A stretch of DNA of 64,000 nt, from the NCBI RefSeq assembly GCF_014195505.1, contig NZ_JACIBV010000001.1:4278001-4342000 (forward strand). Direction: 5' to 3'. How positions within the stretch are numbered: the first letter of the stretch is position 1; every line of letters begins with the position of its first letter. Positions 1-8,843 of this stretch are shown in pieces. The DNA comes from Nonomuraea dietziae. Its GTDB lineage: Bacteria > Actinomycetota > Actinomycetes > Streptosporangiales > Streptosporangiaceae. Position numbers and translations under genes: made by a program. A model generated the notes under the pieces. That model worked only from the letters and a program-made list of their open reading frames with translations, was not told the origin of the DNA and did not search any database.

Positions 1-39
1 CGGCAGACAGCAGCCGCCGCGTGACCCTTGTGAATATTC

Positions 40-303
40 CTAGACGGCCGCCTTCTTGATCCTTCGGCGTTCCCGCTCGGACAGCCCACCCCAGATGCCG
101 AACCGCTCGTCGTGCTCGAGTGCGTATTCAAGACACTCGGCCCGCACCTCGCAGGAACGGCACACCTTCTTGGCCTCTCTGGTGGAGCCACCCTTCTCCG
201 GGAAGAACGCCTCAGGGTCAGTCTGCGCGCACAGTGCACGCTCCTGCCAGCCGAGTTCTTCAGCGTCAAGCTGTTCCTGTGCGATGACCACCAACTCGGT
301 CAC
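40..303 (-). CDS. whiB: WhiB-family iron-sulfur transcription factor (WhiB2/WhmD-like)
   Basis: This 87-residue protein has the four WhiB cysteines (C25, C48, C51, C57), which in this family bind a redox-sensitive [4Fe-4S] cluster. It also has the G-I-W-G-G turn (residues 69-73) followed by a basic tail that contacts DNA and the housekeeping sigma factor. I chose the GTG at 303 because GGGAGG lies about 6 nt upstream and the residues ahead of it in the longer frame are not WhiB-like. WhiB2/WhmD proteins control septation and cell division in actinobacteria. The nearby fbiA-fbiB and sugar nucleotidyltransferase genes match, as I recall, the neighbourhood of mycobacterial whiB2. The family is certain; the WhiB2 assignment is inference from size and context. 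Confidence 0.93.
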   Translation of the reverse strand: MTELVVIAQEQLDAEELGWQERALCAQTDPEAFFPEKGGSTREAKKVCRSCEVRAECLEYALEHDERFGIWGGLSERERRRIKKAAV

Positions 304-614
304 TGCACACCTCCCTGCCGCCCGCCCGCAATGGAGCCCCCCATGAACGCCTCCTTCATACCCACCCTGGAGGCGTAACAACATGGCTGTAATTACACGC
401 GCGTGCCGTAGGTAACGTCAAGCGGCATGCCGGTATCCGGGGAAAGACCCTCTCGCCCCGGTGTGCTTGCCATGTGCTGTTCGGGACCGGCCGAAACCGG
501 ATTCCATGGCCTTGACGTGACTTCATCAACGCTGTCAGCGGTCGGAACCGTACCAGGGCAGGCTTGACGCCCGCCCAGGGCCCACCTTCTCTCTATCCCG
601 TGTTGACCGAAGTC
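304..614 (-). promoter_or_regulatory. Upstream region of whiB, with a TGTAATTACA palindrome
   Basis: This 311-bp stretch has no supportable gene. It should hold the whiB promoter and leader. A perfect 10-bp palindrome, TGTAATTACA, lies at 388-397, about 85 bp upstream of the whiB start, in an otherwise GC-rich stretch. It could be a regulator site, but I cannot assign a protein to it. A GGAGG-like sequence precedes the chosen GTG start. Confidence 0.35.
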
Positions 615-2441
615 TTACCGGCGCGGATCGTTCGGCGTGTAGATCGCCGTGGGGTCGATCGGGTCGTCACCAGGGCGGTAGCCGCTCTGGTCGAACCTGA
701 GCGTCGAGTCCGCGTGCGGCCCCTGCTGGTAGGGGGTCGCCGGCGGGGTCTGCGGGTGGCCGAACGGGTCGTCGTACGACTGCTGGTACGGCTGCGCGGG
801 GTCGAAGTGCAGTTGCGGATGGGTGCCCGCGGTGGACTGCTGGTAGGTCTCGGCCTGCTGGTAGGCGTGCAGCATCTGCTGCGAGCGCGGGTCGACGGGC
901 GGGTCGGGCTCGCCGTAGTGCGGCTGGGCCTGCTGGGCGTACTCCTGAGCCGAGTAGCCGGTGAAGGGGCTGCCGCCCTGCGGTTCGAAGGCGGGAGGCT
1001 GCTCGTAGTAGGGCTGCTGAGACTCCTGCGGCTGGTACGGCGACCCCTGCCCCGCCTCGGACGGCTGGTAGCCGTCGGCCGCCCGGTAGGGCTCGGACTG
1101 CTGCTGGTAAGGCTCGGGCTGCTGGTAGTGCTCGGGCTGCTGGAAGGACGAGCCCGGCGCGGTGTCGGCCGGCTGGTAGGGCTGCGGCTCGTAGACGTTC
1201 GGTGTGCTGTGCGACGGCGTGTAGGCGTTGGGCAGGCTGTCGGCGGGCACGTAAGGGGCCGGCTGGTACTCCTGCGGCGGCGCGTACCCGTTGCTCGGCA
1301 GCGTCTCCGAGGGGGTGTAGCCGCTCGGCTCCTGCTGACCGTAGGAGCCCTGCTCCTGCCGGCCGTACGAGCTCTGCTCCTGCGGCGCGTACGGGTTCGG
1401 GTCCGCGGCGTAGGCGTTCTGCGGCGTCTCGGCCGGCGTGTAGGCGGCAGCCTGCGGTTCGGGCTGCTGCACGGGCGTGGGCGCGGCGGGCAGGGCGGGC
1501 AGCTCGTGCCTGGGCGGCTGGTAGGCCTCCTGCTGGGGCTGCTGGGGAGCCTGGGCCTGGGACGAGTGTATATGGGCGGCCTGGTGGCCCTGCTGGTGCG
1601 GCTGGGAGTGCTGCGGCGGCTGGTAGGCCTCGTTGCCGTAACCGTGCTGCTCGTAGCCCTGCGGGGCCTGGCTCTGCGGCTGCTGCTCGTAGCCCTGCTG
1701 CTCGTGACCGCGCTGGTCGAAGCCCGGCTGCTGCTCGTAGCCCGGCTGGCCGCCGTAACTCGGCGGCTGCTGCGCGTAACCGGCGCCCTGCGGTGCCTGG
1801 CTCGGCGACTGCTGGCTCGGGGGCTGGTGACCCGGGACCTGCTGGCTCGCGGGCTGCTGGCTCGGGGGCTGCTGGCCGTACTGCGGCTGTGCGGGGGGCT
1901 GCTGGCCGTACGGCTGGCCGCCCGTGGCCGGCTGCTGCACCGGCGGCTGCTGGGCGTAGCCCTGCTGGGGGTACTGCTGGCCGTACCCGCCGAACGCGGG
2001 GGCGGCGGGGCGTGCGGTGATCACCTGCGGCAGGAGGTAGACCAGCGCGAGGGCGGTGAGCGCGAGGGTCGGCACCCCCTGCACCACGAAGGAGAGCAGG
2101 CTCATGAAGCCCATCCCCGAGAACAGACCGAGGAGCAGCGCGATCGCGCCGAAGAAGGCGCCGGCGGCCAGCGTGCCCGCCGCGCCGTAGGCGACCGTCT
2201 TCGCCTTGGGCGTCGGGTCGCCGAACCTGGTGACCAGCACCACGGCGCCGACCGCGAGGGCGGCGGCGACCGGACTGGTCAGCTCACCCTGCACCAGGCG
2301 CGCACGCACCAGCAGGGAGGTCATGGTCCCCGACTCCGCGACCAGCATCTGCAAGAGCGCGATGAGAACGTTTCCCGCCGCGACCGCAAGCATGATCCAT
2401 GCAGCCGGCTCTCTGAGTCGGCTGACGTCTATTTTGCTCAC
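615..2441 (-). CDS. Membrane protein with a ~460-residue Gln/Tyr/Pro-rich disordered tail
   Basis: The protein is 608 residues and starts at GTG 2441. The first ~145 residues hold about four hydrophobic segments. The rest is extreme low complexity, rich in Q, Y, P, S and A, with irregular repeats such as YxQQ, GYxQQP and PNxYxP. It has no catalytic motif I recognise. Tails of this composition in actinobacterial membrane proteins are expected to be disordered and possibly phase-separating, which is inference. It lies between whiB and the divergent fbiA and does not look co-transcribed with fbiA. Repeat number may vary between strains because the coding DNA is itself repetitive. Confidence 0.8.
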   Translation of the reverse strand: MSKIDVSRLREPAAWIMLAVAAGNVLIALLQMLVAESGTMTSLLVRARLVQGELTSPVAAALAVGAVVLVTRFGDPTPKAKTVAYGAAGTLAAGAFFGAIALLLGLFSGMGFMSLLSFVVQGVPTLALTALALVYLLPQVITARPAAPAFGGYGQQYPQQGYAQQPPVQQPATGGQPYGQQPPAQPQYGQQPPSQQPASQQVPGHQPPSQQSPSQAPQGAGYAQQPPSYGGQPGYEQQPGFDQRGHEQQGYEQQPQSQAPQGYEQHGYGNEAYQPPQHSQPHQQGHQAAHIHSSQAQAPQQPQQEAYQPPRHELPALPAAPTPVQQPEPQAAAYTPAETPQNAYAADPNPYAPQEQSSYGRQEQGSYGQQEPSGYTPSETLPSNGYAPPQEYQPAPYVPADSLPNAYTPSHSTPNVYEPQPYQPADTAPGSSFQQPEHYQQPEPYQQQSEPYRAADGYQPSEAGQGSPYQPQESQQPYYEQPPAFEPQGGSPFTGYSAQEYAQQAQPHYGEPDPPVDPRSQQMLHAYQQAETYQQSTAGTHPQLHFDPAQPYQQSYDDPFGHPQTPPATPYQQGPHADSTLRFDQSGYRPGDDPIDPTAIYTPNDPRR

Positions 2442-2634
2442 TCGTTACCCCCAGCTGGTGGCTTACCACCCGAGGGGAGTTTGCCACATACCTGACTTTG
2501 GTGGCGGGAGTCCCAGCAAGCTCATCTATCCCAATAGTCCCCGATCAGCTCTAATACACCGAAATTTCAGGACAACAGGAAGGGAAGGCTGCCTCTCCAG
2601 ACAGGTTGTCGGAGGGGGGTGGAAGACTGGCCGC

Positions 2635-3573
2635 ATGCGTATCGTGTCCCTAGCCGGTGGCATCGGCGGAGCCCGCTTCCTGCGCGGCCTGCGTGCCGCC
2701 GTCCCCGACGCCGAGATCACCGTCATCGGCAACACCGGTGACGACATCACCCTCTTCGGCCTGCGGGTCTGTCCCGACCTCGACACCGTGATGTACACAC
2801 TCGGCGGCGGCATCAACGAGGAGCAGGGCTGGGGGCGTGAGAAGGAGAGCCACGTCGTCAAGGAGGAGCTGGCCGCCTACGGCGTCGAGCCGCAGTGGTT
2901 CGGCCTCGGCGACCGCGACTTCGCCACCCACATCGTGCGCTCGCAGATGCTCGAGGCGGGCTACACCCTCTCCCAGGTCACCGAGGCCCTGTGCGACCGG
3001 TGGCAGCCGGGGGTGCGGCTGCTGCCGATGAGCGACGACCGCTGCGAGACCCACGTCGTCATCACCGACGAGCAGGGCCGCCGCGCCGTCCATTTCCAGG
3101 AGTGGTGGGTGCGCCTGAGAGCCTCGGTCCCCGCCGAGTCCATCGCGCTCGTCGGCGCCGACACCGCCTCACCCGCCCCCGGCGTGCTGGCGGCCATCGA
3201 GGCCGCCGACTTCGTGATCCTCCCGCCGTCCAACCCGGTGGTGAGCATCGGCACCATCCTGCAGATCCCCGGCATCCGCGAGGCTCTGACCGGCAAGACA
3301 GTCGTGGGCGTCTCCCCCATCATCGGCGGCGCGCCCGTGCGTGGCATGGCCGACGCGTGCCTGACGGCGATCGGCGTGGAGACCAGCGCGCAGGCGGTGC
3401 TGTCGCTCTACGGGTCCGACCTGCTCGACGGCTGGCTCGTCGCCCCCGAGGACTCCTCGGTCGCGCTCGAGGGGGTGCGGGTGGAGGCCCGTCCGCTGCT
3501 CATGAGCGACCCCGACGCCACCGCGGAGCTCGCCCGCGCCGCCCTCACCCTCGCCCAGGAGCTCAGCCGATGA
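2635..3573 (+). CDS. fbiA: FbiA (CofD), F420 biosynthesis 2-phospho-L-lactate/phosphoenolpyruvate transferase
   Basis: The 312-residue protein starts with the family's N-terminal pattern, a beta strand followed by AGGIGGARFLRGL. It carries GNTGDD near residue 32, a PD-x-DTV segment, and later PPSNPVVSIGTIL and the SPIIGG loop, all typical of CofD/FbiA. The enzyme joins FO to an activated phospholactate or phosphoenolpyruvate-derived guanylate to give (dehydro)F420-0. I chose ATG 2635 over longer in-frame options because a GGAGGGGGG ribosome site lies about 16 nt upstream and the fold begins there. The stop overlaps the fbiB start (ATGA), so the two are translationally coupled. Confidence 0.96.
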   Translation: MRIVSLAGGIGGARFLRGLRAAVPDAEITVIGNTGDDITLFGLRVCPDLDTVMYTLGGGINEEQGWGREKESHVVKEELAAYGVEPQWFGLGDRDFATHIVRSQMLEAGYTLSQVTEALCDRWQPGVRLLPMSDDRCETHVVITDEQGRRAVHFQEWWVRLRASVPAESIALVGADTASPAPGVLAAIEAADFVILPPSNPVVSIGTILQIPGIREALTGKTVVGVSPIIGGAPVRGMADACLTAIGVETSAQAVLSLYGSDLLDGWLVAPEDSSVALEGVRVEARPLLMSDPDATAELARAALTLAQELSR

Positions 3574-4874
3574 CCCACCCCGCTTCCTCCTCCCCGCAGG
3601 GCTTCCAGGTCTTCGGCGTCCACGGCATCGGCGAGGTCCGCCCCGGCGACGACCTCGCCGCGCTGTTGAAGGCCGCGCTCCCGCCTGGCGAGGAGCTGCG
3701 CGACGGCGACATCCTCGTCATCACCTCCAAGATCGTCAGCAAGGCCGAGGGGCGCGTCCGCCCGGGCGCCGACCGCGCCGACGCCATCGCCGAGGAGACC
3801 GAGCGCGTCGTCGCCAGGCGTGGCGACACCGTCATCTCGCAGACCCGCCACGGCTTCGTCATGGCCGCCGCGGGCGTCGACGCCTCCAACACCGAGCCCG
3901 GCACCGTGCTGCTGCTGCCCGACGACTCCGACGCCTCCGCCCGGCGCGTCAGGGCGGCGCTCGGCGGCCGGGTCGGCGTCATCATCTCCGACACCTTCGG
4001 CCGCCCGTGGCGCCACGGGCTCATCGACGTGGCCATCGGCGCGGCGGGCGTGCGCCCCCTCGAGGACTTCAGGGGCGGCACCGACACCCACGGCAATCCG
4101 CTCAACGCCACCGTCACCGCGCTGGTCGACGAGGTCGCCGCCGCCGCCGAGCTGGTCAAGGGCAAGCTCGACGGCGTGCCCATCGCGGTCGTGCGCGGCC
4201 TCGGGCACCTGGTCACCGACGACGACGGGCCTGGCGTCAGGCCGCTGATCCGCCCCGCCGACGAGGACATGTTCCGCTACGGCTCGCGCGAGGTGGTCTT
4301 CGCCCGCCGTACGATCAGGCAGTTCTCCGCCGACCCCGTCGACCCCGAGGCCGTACGGCGGGCGGTGGCGGCCGGCATCGCGGCCCCCGCGCCGCACCAC
4401 ACCACACCGTGGCGTTTCGTCCTGGTGGAGTCGGCCGACACCCGGCTGAGGCTGGTCGACGCCATGCGCGAGGCCTGGATCGCCGACCTGAAGGGCGACG
4501 GGTTCAGCGAGGAGTCCATCGCCAAGCGGATCCGCAGGGGCGACGTGCTGCGCGAGGCGCCGTACCTCGTGGTGCCGTGCCTGGTGATGGAGGGCTCCCA
4601 CACCTACCGCGACGACCGCCGCAACGCCTCCGAGCGGGAGATGTTCGTGGTGGCGATGGGGGCGGGAGTGGAGAACTTCCTGGTGCAGCTGGCCGTGGAG
4701 GGGCTCGGGTCGGCGTGGGTGTCGTCCACGATGTTCTGCCGTCCGGTGGTCAGGCAGGTGCTCGACCTGCCCGACTCGTGGGACCCGATGGGGTGCGTCG
4801 CGGTCGGCCACGCCGCCGCCCCTCCCCGCGACCGCGCCCCCCGCGACGCCGCCGACTTCATCCTCACCCGCTGA
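3570..4874 (+). CDS. fbiB: FbiB, bifunctional F420:gamma-glutamyl ligase and nitroreductase-fold reductase
   Basis: About 434 residues with two domains. The N-terminal ~245 residues are the CofE ligase, with VITSKIVSKAEGR, ISDTFGRPWRHG and RGLGH segments, which adds the glutamate tail to F420. The C-terminal ~190 residues form an FMN-dependent nitroreductase fold (FARRTIRQF near its start, APHHTTPWRFVLV, and GLGSAWVSSTMF near the end), which in mycobacterial FbiB reduces dehydro-F420-0. The fused architecture is characteristic of actinobacteria. ATG 3570 overlaps the fbiA stop by 4 nt. A strong hairpin follows at 5009-5036. Confidence 0.96.
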   Translation: MTHPASSSPQGFQVFGVHGIGEVRPGDDLAALLKAALPPGEELRDGDILVITSKIVSKAEGRVRPGADRADAIAEETERVVARRGDTVISQTRHGFVMAAAGVDASNTEPGTVLLLPDDSDASARRVRAALGGRVGVIISDTFGRPWRHGLIDVAIGAAGVRPLEDFRGGTDTHGNPLNATVTALVDEVAAAAELVKGKLDGVPIAVVRGLGHLVTDDDGPGVRPLIRPADEDMFRYGSREVVFARRTIRQFSADPVDPEAVRRAVAAGIAAPAPHHTTPWRFVLVESADTRLRLVDAMREAWIADLKGDGFSEESIAKRIRRGDVLREAPYLVVPCLVMEGSHTYRDDRRNASEREMFVVAMGAGVENFLVQLAVEGLGSAWVSSTMFCRPVVRQVLDLPDSWDPMGCVAVGHAAAPPRDRAPRDAADFILTR

Positions 4875-5008
4875 CGCCCGGCTGACTGGAGCGCGGCCAC
4901 CCCCGTTTTCGGGAGGAGAGCCTCCTCCGATCTCCCCCGAAACCCCCCCGCGCCCGCAGATTTCGGCGACCTGAGCCTCTGGGGGTTCGAGGTTGCTCGA
5001 AGGCCTAG

Positions 5009-5036
5009 CCTCCGGAAACCTGCGGGTTTCCGGAGG
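5009..5036. terminator. Hairpin between convergent fbiB and fbiC
   Basis: A perfect 12-bp inverted repeat, CCTCCGGAAACC and its complement, encloses a TGCG loop. It sits between the stops of fbiB (plus) and fbiC (minus). There is no long T run on either side, so it probably acts as a bidirectional stem-only terminator of the kind common in high-GC actinobacteria. Confidence 0.75.
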
Positions 5037-5056
5037 TACGGGTCTTCGGGGAGGGG

Positions 5057-7732
5057 TCAGACGACAGGGAGGGTGCGGCGGACGCTGCGGCAGACGCCGT
5101 CGCTGGCCGCCGAGGCCGCCAGCCGTTCGGCCGTCGGCGTGCCGTACTCCGTGGTCCGCTGCCGGAGTGGGCGGCCCGTCGGGGCGACCATTTCGGCGAT
5201 CTCCGAGATGGTCTTGTACGAGCCGTTCTCCGACCCCGCCATGCGGCTGATCGTCTCCTCCATGAGCGTGCCGCCGAGGTCGTTCACCCCGCCCTGGAGC
5301 ACCTCGCGGCACAGGTCGTCGCGGAGCTTGACCCAGGAGCACTGGATGTTGGCGATCGCCCCGTGCAGCAGGATCCTCGCCAGCGCGTGCACCGCGCGGT
5401 TCTCCCTGGCGGTCGGCCCGGGACGGGCGACGCCCGCCAGGTAGATCGGCGCGCTGTGATGGACGAACGGCAGCAGCACGAACTCCGAGAAGCCGCCCGT
5501 CTGCTCCTGCAACCGCCTGATCAGCTTGATGTGCTGCACCCAGTGCAGGTGGGTGTCGACGTGGCCGTACATCATGGTCGAGGTCGTCGGGATGCCAACG
5601 CGGTGCGCGGTGGTGATGACGTCGATCCACTCGCGGGTGGGCAGCTTGCCCTTGGTCAGCACCCAGCGCACGTCGTCGTCCAGGATCTCCGCGGCGGTTC
5701 CGGGCAGCGAGTCCACCCCCGCCTCCTTGGCGGCGGTCAGCCAGTCCTCGACGGACAGGTTCGTCCGGCTCGCCCCGTTGATGACCTCCATCGGCGAGAA
5801 GGCGTGGACGTGCATGTCAGGCGTCCTGGCCTTCACCGCGCGGGCGATGTCGAAGTAGGCGGTGCCCGGCAGGTCAGGGTGGATGCCGCCCTGCATGCAC
5901 ACCTCGGTCGCCCCCGCCTCCCAGCCCTCCTGGGCGCGGTCGGCCACCTGGTCGAGGGAGAGGGTGTAGGCGTCGGCGTCGGTCCTGCGCTGGGCGAAGG
6001 CGCAGAACCTGCAGCCGGTGTAGCAGACGTTGGTGAAGTTGATGTTGCGGTTGACGACGTAGGTGACGTCGTCGCCCACGCTCTCGCGCCTGAGGTGGTC
6101 GGCCAGGCGGGTGAGCTCCTCCAGCGCGTCGCCCTCGGCGGCGAGCAGGGCGACGGCCTGGGCGTCGGTGAGGCTCGCGGGGGCGCGCTCGGCCTGTCGC
6201 AGCGCCTCGGCGACGTCCCCCATGACCCCGACGCCAGGGGCCGGGGTCCGAGACGACCCGAGGCCGCCGGCCGCCGTGGACAAGGCGGGCGTCTCCTGGG
6301 AGCCGTCTACCGCCGAAGAGGTGGACTTCTCCTGCGGGAAGCCGTCCGCCAGGAGGGCGCCGGGGGCGGCGGGCGCGGCGAGGCGGTCGCGCAGGGCGTC
6401 CCAGTCGCCGTAGACGTTGTCGAAGTCGTCGCGCCTGTCGTTCGTCCGCCCCGAGGTGTCCACCTCGACGTGCAGGTCCGTACGGCCGGCGGCCGCGAAC
6501 CCCCCGTCGGGCTCCTGCCACGGACGGCCCACGAGCGGCGCGTCCTCGAGGGCGAGACCCGTCGCCGGGTCGGCCAGCGCCTCCACGTGCGCGAAAAGCC
6601 TGGGGTCGAGCCAGGGCTCCCCCGCCAGCACGTACTCCGGGTAGATCGTCAGCCGCTCCCTCAGGACGAACCCGGCCTCGGCCGTACGGGTGGCCAGCTC
6701 GTCGATGTGCGGCCATGGGCGCTCGGGGTTGACGTGGTCGGGCGTGAGGGGCGAGACGCCGCCCCAGTCGTCGATCCCCGCCCTGATCATGAGCGCGTAC
6801 TCGGAGTCGACCAGGTTGGGCGGTGCCTGGACCCGCATCTTCGGCCCGAGCACCAGGCGCGTCACGGCGATCGTGGCTGCCAGCTCCTGGAGCGAGGCGT
6901 CGGGCAGCCCGCGCATCGCCGTGTCCTGCTTGGCGCGGAAGTTCTGGACGATGACCTCCTGGATGCCGCCGTACTCACGGGCCACCCGGCGGATCGCGAA
7001 GATCGACTCGGCCCTGTCCTCGATGGTCTCCCCGATGCCGATGAGGATGCCGGTGGTGAAGGGCACGTTGGAGCGCCCCGCGTCCTCCAGGACGCGCAGC
7101 CGTACGGCGGGGTCCTTGTCGGGAGAGCCGTAGTGGGCCGCGCCCTTGGTCTCGAACAGGGCGCGCGAGGTGGTCTCCAGCATCATGCCCATGGACGGCG
7201 CGACCGGCTTGAGCCGCTGGAAGTCGCGCCAGGTCAGCACTCCGGGGTTGAGATGCGGCAGCAGGCCGGTCTCCTCCAGCACCCTGATCGCCATCGCGCG
7301 CACGTACGAGAGCGTGTCGTCGTAGCCGTGCTCGTCCAGCCACGTGCGGGCCTGGTGCCAGCGGTCCTCCGGACGGTCGCCGAGCGTGAACAACGCCTCC
7401 TTGCATCCCATGGCCGCACCCTGCCTGGCGATCTCCAGCACCTCGTCGGGGCTGAGGAAGGCGTCGGGCAGCTTGCCTGGCGCGGTGGCGAAGGTGCAGT
7501 AGCCGCAGCGGTCCCTGCACAACCTGGTCAGAGGGATGAAGACCTTCTTGCTGTAGGTGATGACGCCGTTGCGACCGTTGGCGTCACGCACGCGTGAGGC
7601 GTGTTCCAGCAGGGCGTCGAGGTGCTCGTCCCTGGCCTGGAGCAGCACGGTGGCCTCGGTGAGGTCGAGCGCCTTGCCGTCACGGGCCCTGGCGAGGGCG
7701 CGGCGGAGGGCGGAATCGCTGACATAGGTCAT
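5057..7732 (-). CDS. fbiC: FbiC, FO synthase (CofG-CofH fusion) with two radical SAM domains
   Basis: The 891-residue protein contains two radical SAM cores. The first (CofG-like) has C72, C76 and C79. The second (CofH-like) has C570, C574 and C577. Together they make the deazaflavin FO from a tyrosine-derived radical and the ribityl-diaminouracil intermediate of riboflavin synthesis, supplying FbiA. The fusion is the actinobacterial form. A low-complexity linker at about residues 445-505, rich in Ala, Pro, Gly and Ser, separates the domains, and the protein is longer than the ~856 residues I recall for M. tuberculosis FbiC. It is convergent with fbiA-fbiB, so all three committed F420 genes lie within 5.1 kb. 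Confidence 0.96.
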   Translation of the reverse strand: MTYVSDSALRRALARARDGKALDLTEATVLLQARDEHLDALLEHASRVRDANGRNGVITYSKKVFIPLTRLCRDRCGYCTFATAPGKLPDAFLSPDEVLEIARQGAAMGCKEALFTLGDRPEDRWHQARTWLDEHGYDDTLSYVRAMAIRVLEETGLLPHLNPGVLTWRDFQRLKPVAPSMGMMLETTSRALFETKGAAHYGSPDKDPAVRLRVLEDAGRSNVPFTTGILIGIGETIEDRAESIFAIRRVAREYGGIQEVIVQNFRAKQDTAMRGLPDASLQELAATIAVTRLVLGPKMRVQAPPNLVDSEYALMIRAGIDDWGGVSPLTPDHVNPERPWPHIDELATRTAEAGFVLRERLTIYPEYVLAGEPWLDPRLFAHVEALADPATGLALEDAPLVGRPWQEPDGGFAAAGRTDLHVEVDTSGRTNDRRDDFDNVYGDWDALRDRLAAPAAPGALLADGFPQEKSTSSAVDGSQETPALSTAAGGLGSSRTPAPGVGVMGDVAEALRQAERAPASLTDAQAVALLAAEGDALEELTRLADHLRRESVGDDVTYVVNRNINFTNVCYTGCRFCAFAQRRTDADAYTLSLDQVADRAQEGWEAGATEVCMQGGIHPDLPGTAYFDIARAVKARTPDMHVHAFSPMEVINGASRTNLSVEDWLTAAKEAGVDSLPGTAAEILDDDVRWVLTKGKLPTREWIDVITTAHRVGIPTTSTMMYGHVDTHLHWVQHIKLIRRLQEQTGGFSEFVLLPFVHHSAPIYLAGVARPGPTARENRAVHALARILLHGAIANIQCSWVKLRDDLCREVLQGGVNDLGGTLMEETISRMAGSENGSYKTISEIAEMVAPTGRPLRQRTTEYGTPTAERLAASAASDGVCRSVRRTLPVV

Positions 7733-7839
7733 ACCGGCACATTAGCTGTTAAGCAAAGCTGAAGGGTGCGCCGTAGAAAGTCTCGATAGACGTAAATAGA
7801 TGCAAGAGCAGATAATAAGAGGGAACGAAGGAGCACACC

Positions 7840-7977
7840 ATGTCCTGGATCTTCATCCTCAGCCTGATCGCCGTTCTCGCCCTCGTCGGCCCGTTCTTCG
7901 GCAGCGACACCCGCGATGGAAGGGACTGGCGCAGGTCGCCGTTCAGAAGGAACGGTAGTCACGGGCGGACAGCCTAG
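7840..7977 (+). CDS. 45-residue single-pass membrane microprotein
   Basis: An ATG at 7840 is preceded by GAAGGAG (about 7826-7832), a good ribosome site. The product opens with a hydrophobic helix (MSWIFILSLIAVLALVG) followed by a basic, Arg-rich cytosolic tail. It lies between fbiC and the DNA glycosylase, and its last 35 nt overlap the 3' end of the opposite-strand glycosylase gene. I do not recognise a family. The combination of ribosome site, helix and clean stop argues that it is real, but its role is unknown. Confidence 0.6.
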   Translation: MSWIFILSLIAVLALVGPFFGSDTRDGRDWRRSPFRRNGSHGRTA

Positions 7978-8836
7978 GCCCGCGTGCGGGCGGCCTCAGC
8001 CCACTGAGCCCGACCAGCACGCAGGCCCTGTGCCTGTGCCCTCTGTACGGCTCCAGCAGCCGCATCATCTCCGCGTCGTCGGCCTTCTCGCCTGTCAGCG
8101 CCCAGCCCACGATCTTGGCCAGGTGGAAGTCCCCGACGCTCACCGCGTCAGCGTCACCGAAGCAGCGCTGCCGAACCTCCGCCGACGTCCACACCCCGAT
8201 GCCGGGCAACGCCCGCAGCAGGCGGTCGAGCGAGGCGGAGTCGGCGGCGGCCTCCAGCTTGGCCGCGTGCCAGGCGGCCGTCGCGATCGTCCTGGCGCGC
8301 ACGGCCTCGGCCCCCGCCCTGTGCCAGTCCCATGCCGGGATCTGGCGCCACACCTCGGGCTCGGGCATCACCCTCATGCCCTCGGGTGCGGGGCCAGGGG
8401 GCTGCGTGCCGTACTTGCGCAGCAGGTACCGCCACGCGCGCCACGCCTCCCTGCCGACCACCTTCTGCTCGAGAACGGCGGGCACGAGCGCCTCGAACAC
8501 CAGCCCGCTCCTGCCGATGCGCGGCACGGCGAGCCCCTTGAGCACCTCGTGGTGCACGGTGAAGCCCGACAGGTCGTCGTCGGCGCCGACGAGGCCGGGG
8601 AGTGAGTCGAGCAGCCACGAGGCCCCCGCGCCCCACGCCTGGCCGCCGTGCCTGGTGAGGCGGAGCGTTCCTGGGCCGTCGGGCGTGCGTTTGGTCATCC
8701 AGAACGCGCCGTCGCCCGTTCGCCGCCAGGTGGGGTCGTATCCGCCATGCTGGTGCGGGCCCAGCAGCGCGGCCAGGTCGACGGGCATCTCGTAGCGGCG
8801 CTCGCGCACGTTTCCAGTCTGCCCGCCGTACCGCAT
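7943..8836 (-). CDS. AlkA-type DNA-3-methyladenine glycosylase (HhH-GPD superfamily)
   Basis: The 297-residue protein has the helix-hairpin-helix LPGIGVWTSAEV followed about 20 residues later by VGDFHL, whose Asp is the expected catalytic residue of AlkA-like glycosylases. An upstream VLEQKV segment matches the conserved core helix of the superfamily. It should excise alkylated bases during base-excision repair. It starts 7 nt after the stop of the nucleotidyltransferase gene on the same strand, so they probably share a transcript. Start codons at 8836 and 8788 are both possible; neither has a strong ribosome site. Confidence 0.85.
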   Translation of the reverse strand: MRYGGQTGNVRERRYEMPVDLAALLGPHQHGGYDPTWRRTGDGAFWMTKRTPDGPGTLRLTRHGGQAWGAGASWLLDSLPGLVGADDDLSGFTVHHEVLKGLAVPRIGRSGLVFEALVPAVLEQKVVGREAWRAWRYLLRKYGTQPPGPAPEGMRVMPEPEVWRQIPAWDWHRAGAEAVRARTIATAAWHAAKLEAAADSASLDRLLRALPGIGVWTSAEVRQRCFGDADAVSVGDFHLAKIVGWALTGEKADDAEMMRLLEPYRGHRHRACVLVGLSGLRPPARGPRLSARDYRSF

Positions 8837-8843
8837 GAGCAGG

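Noticed and set aside
564..2495. Long plus-strand frame (643 codons) opposite the Gln/Tyr-rich gene
   Set aside because: Arg/Gly/Leu/Val-rich composition with no family motif; it is the antisense shadow of a repetitive high-GC gene.
5363..7597. Long plus-strand frame (744 codons) opposite fbiC
   Set aside because: The minus strand encodes FbiC with both radical SAM motifs; the plus frame has a typical shadow composition.
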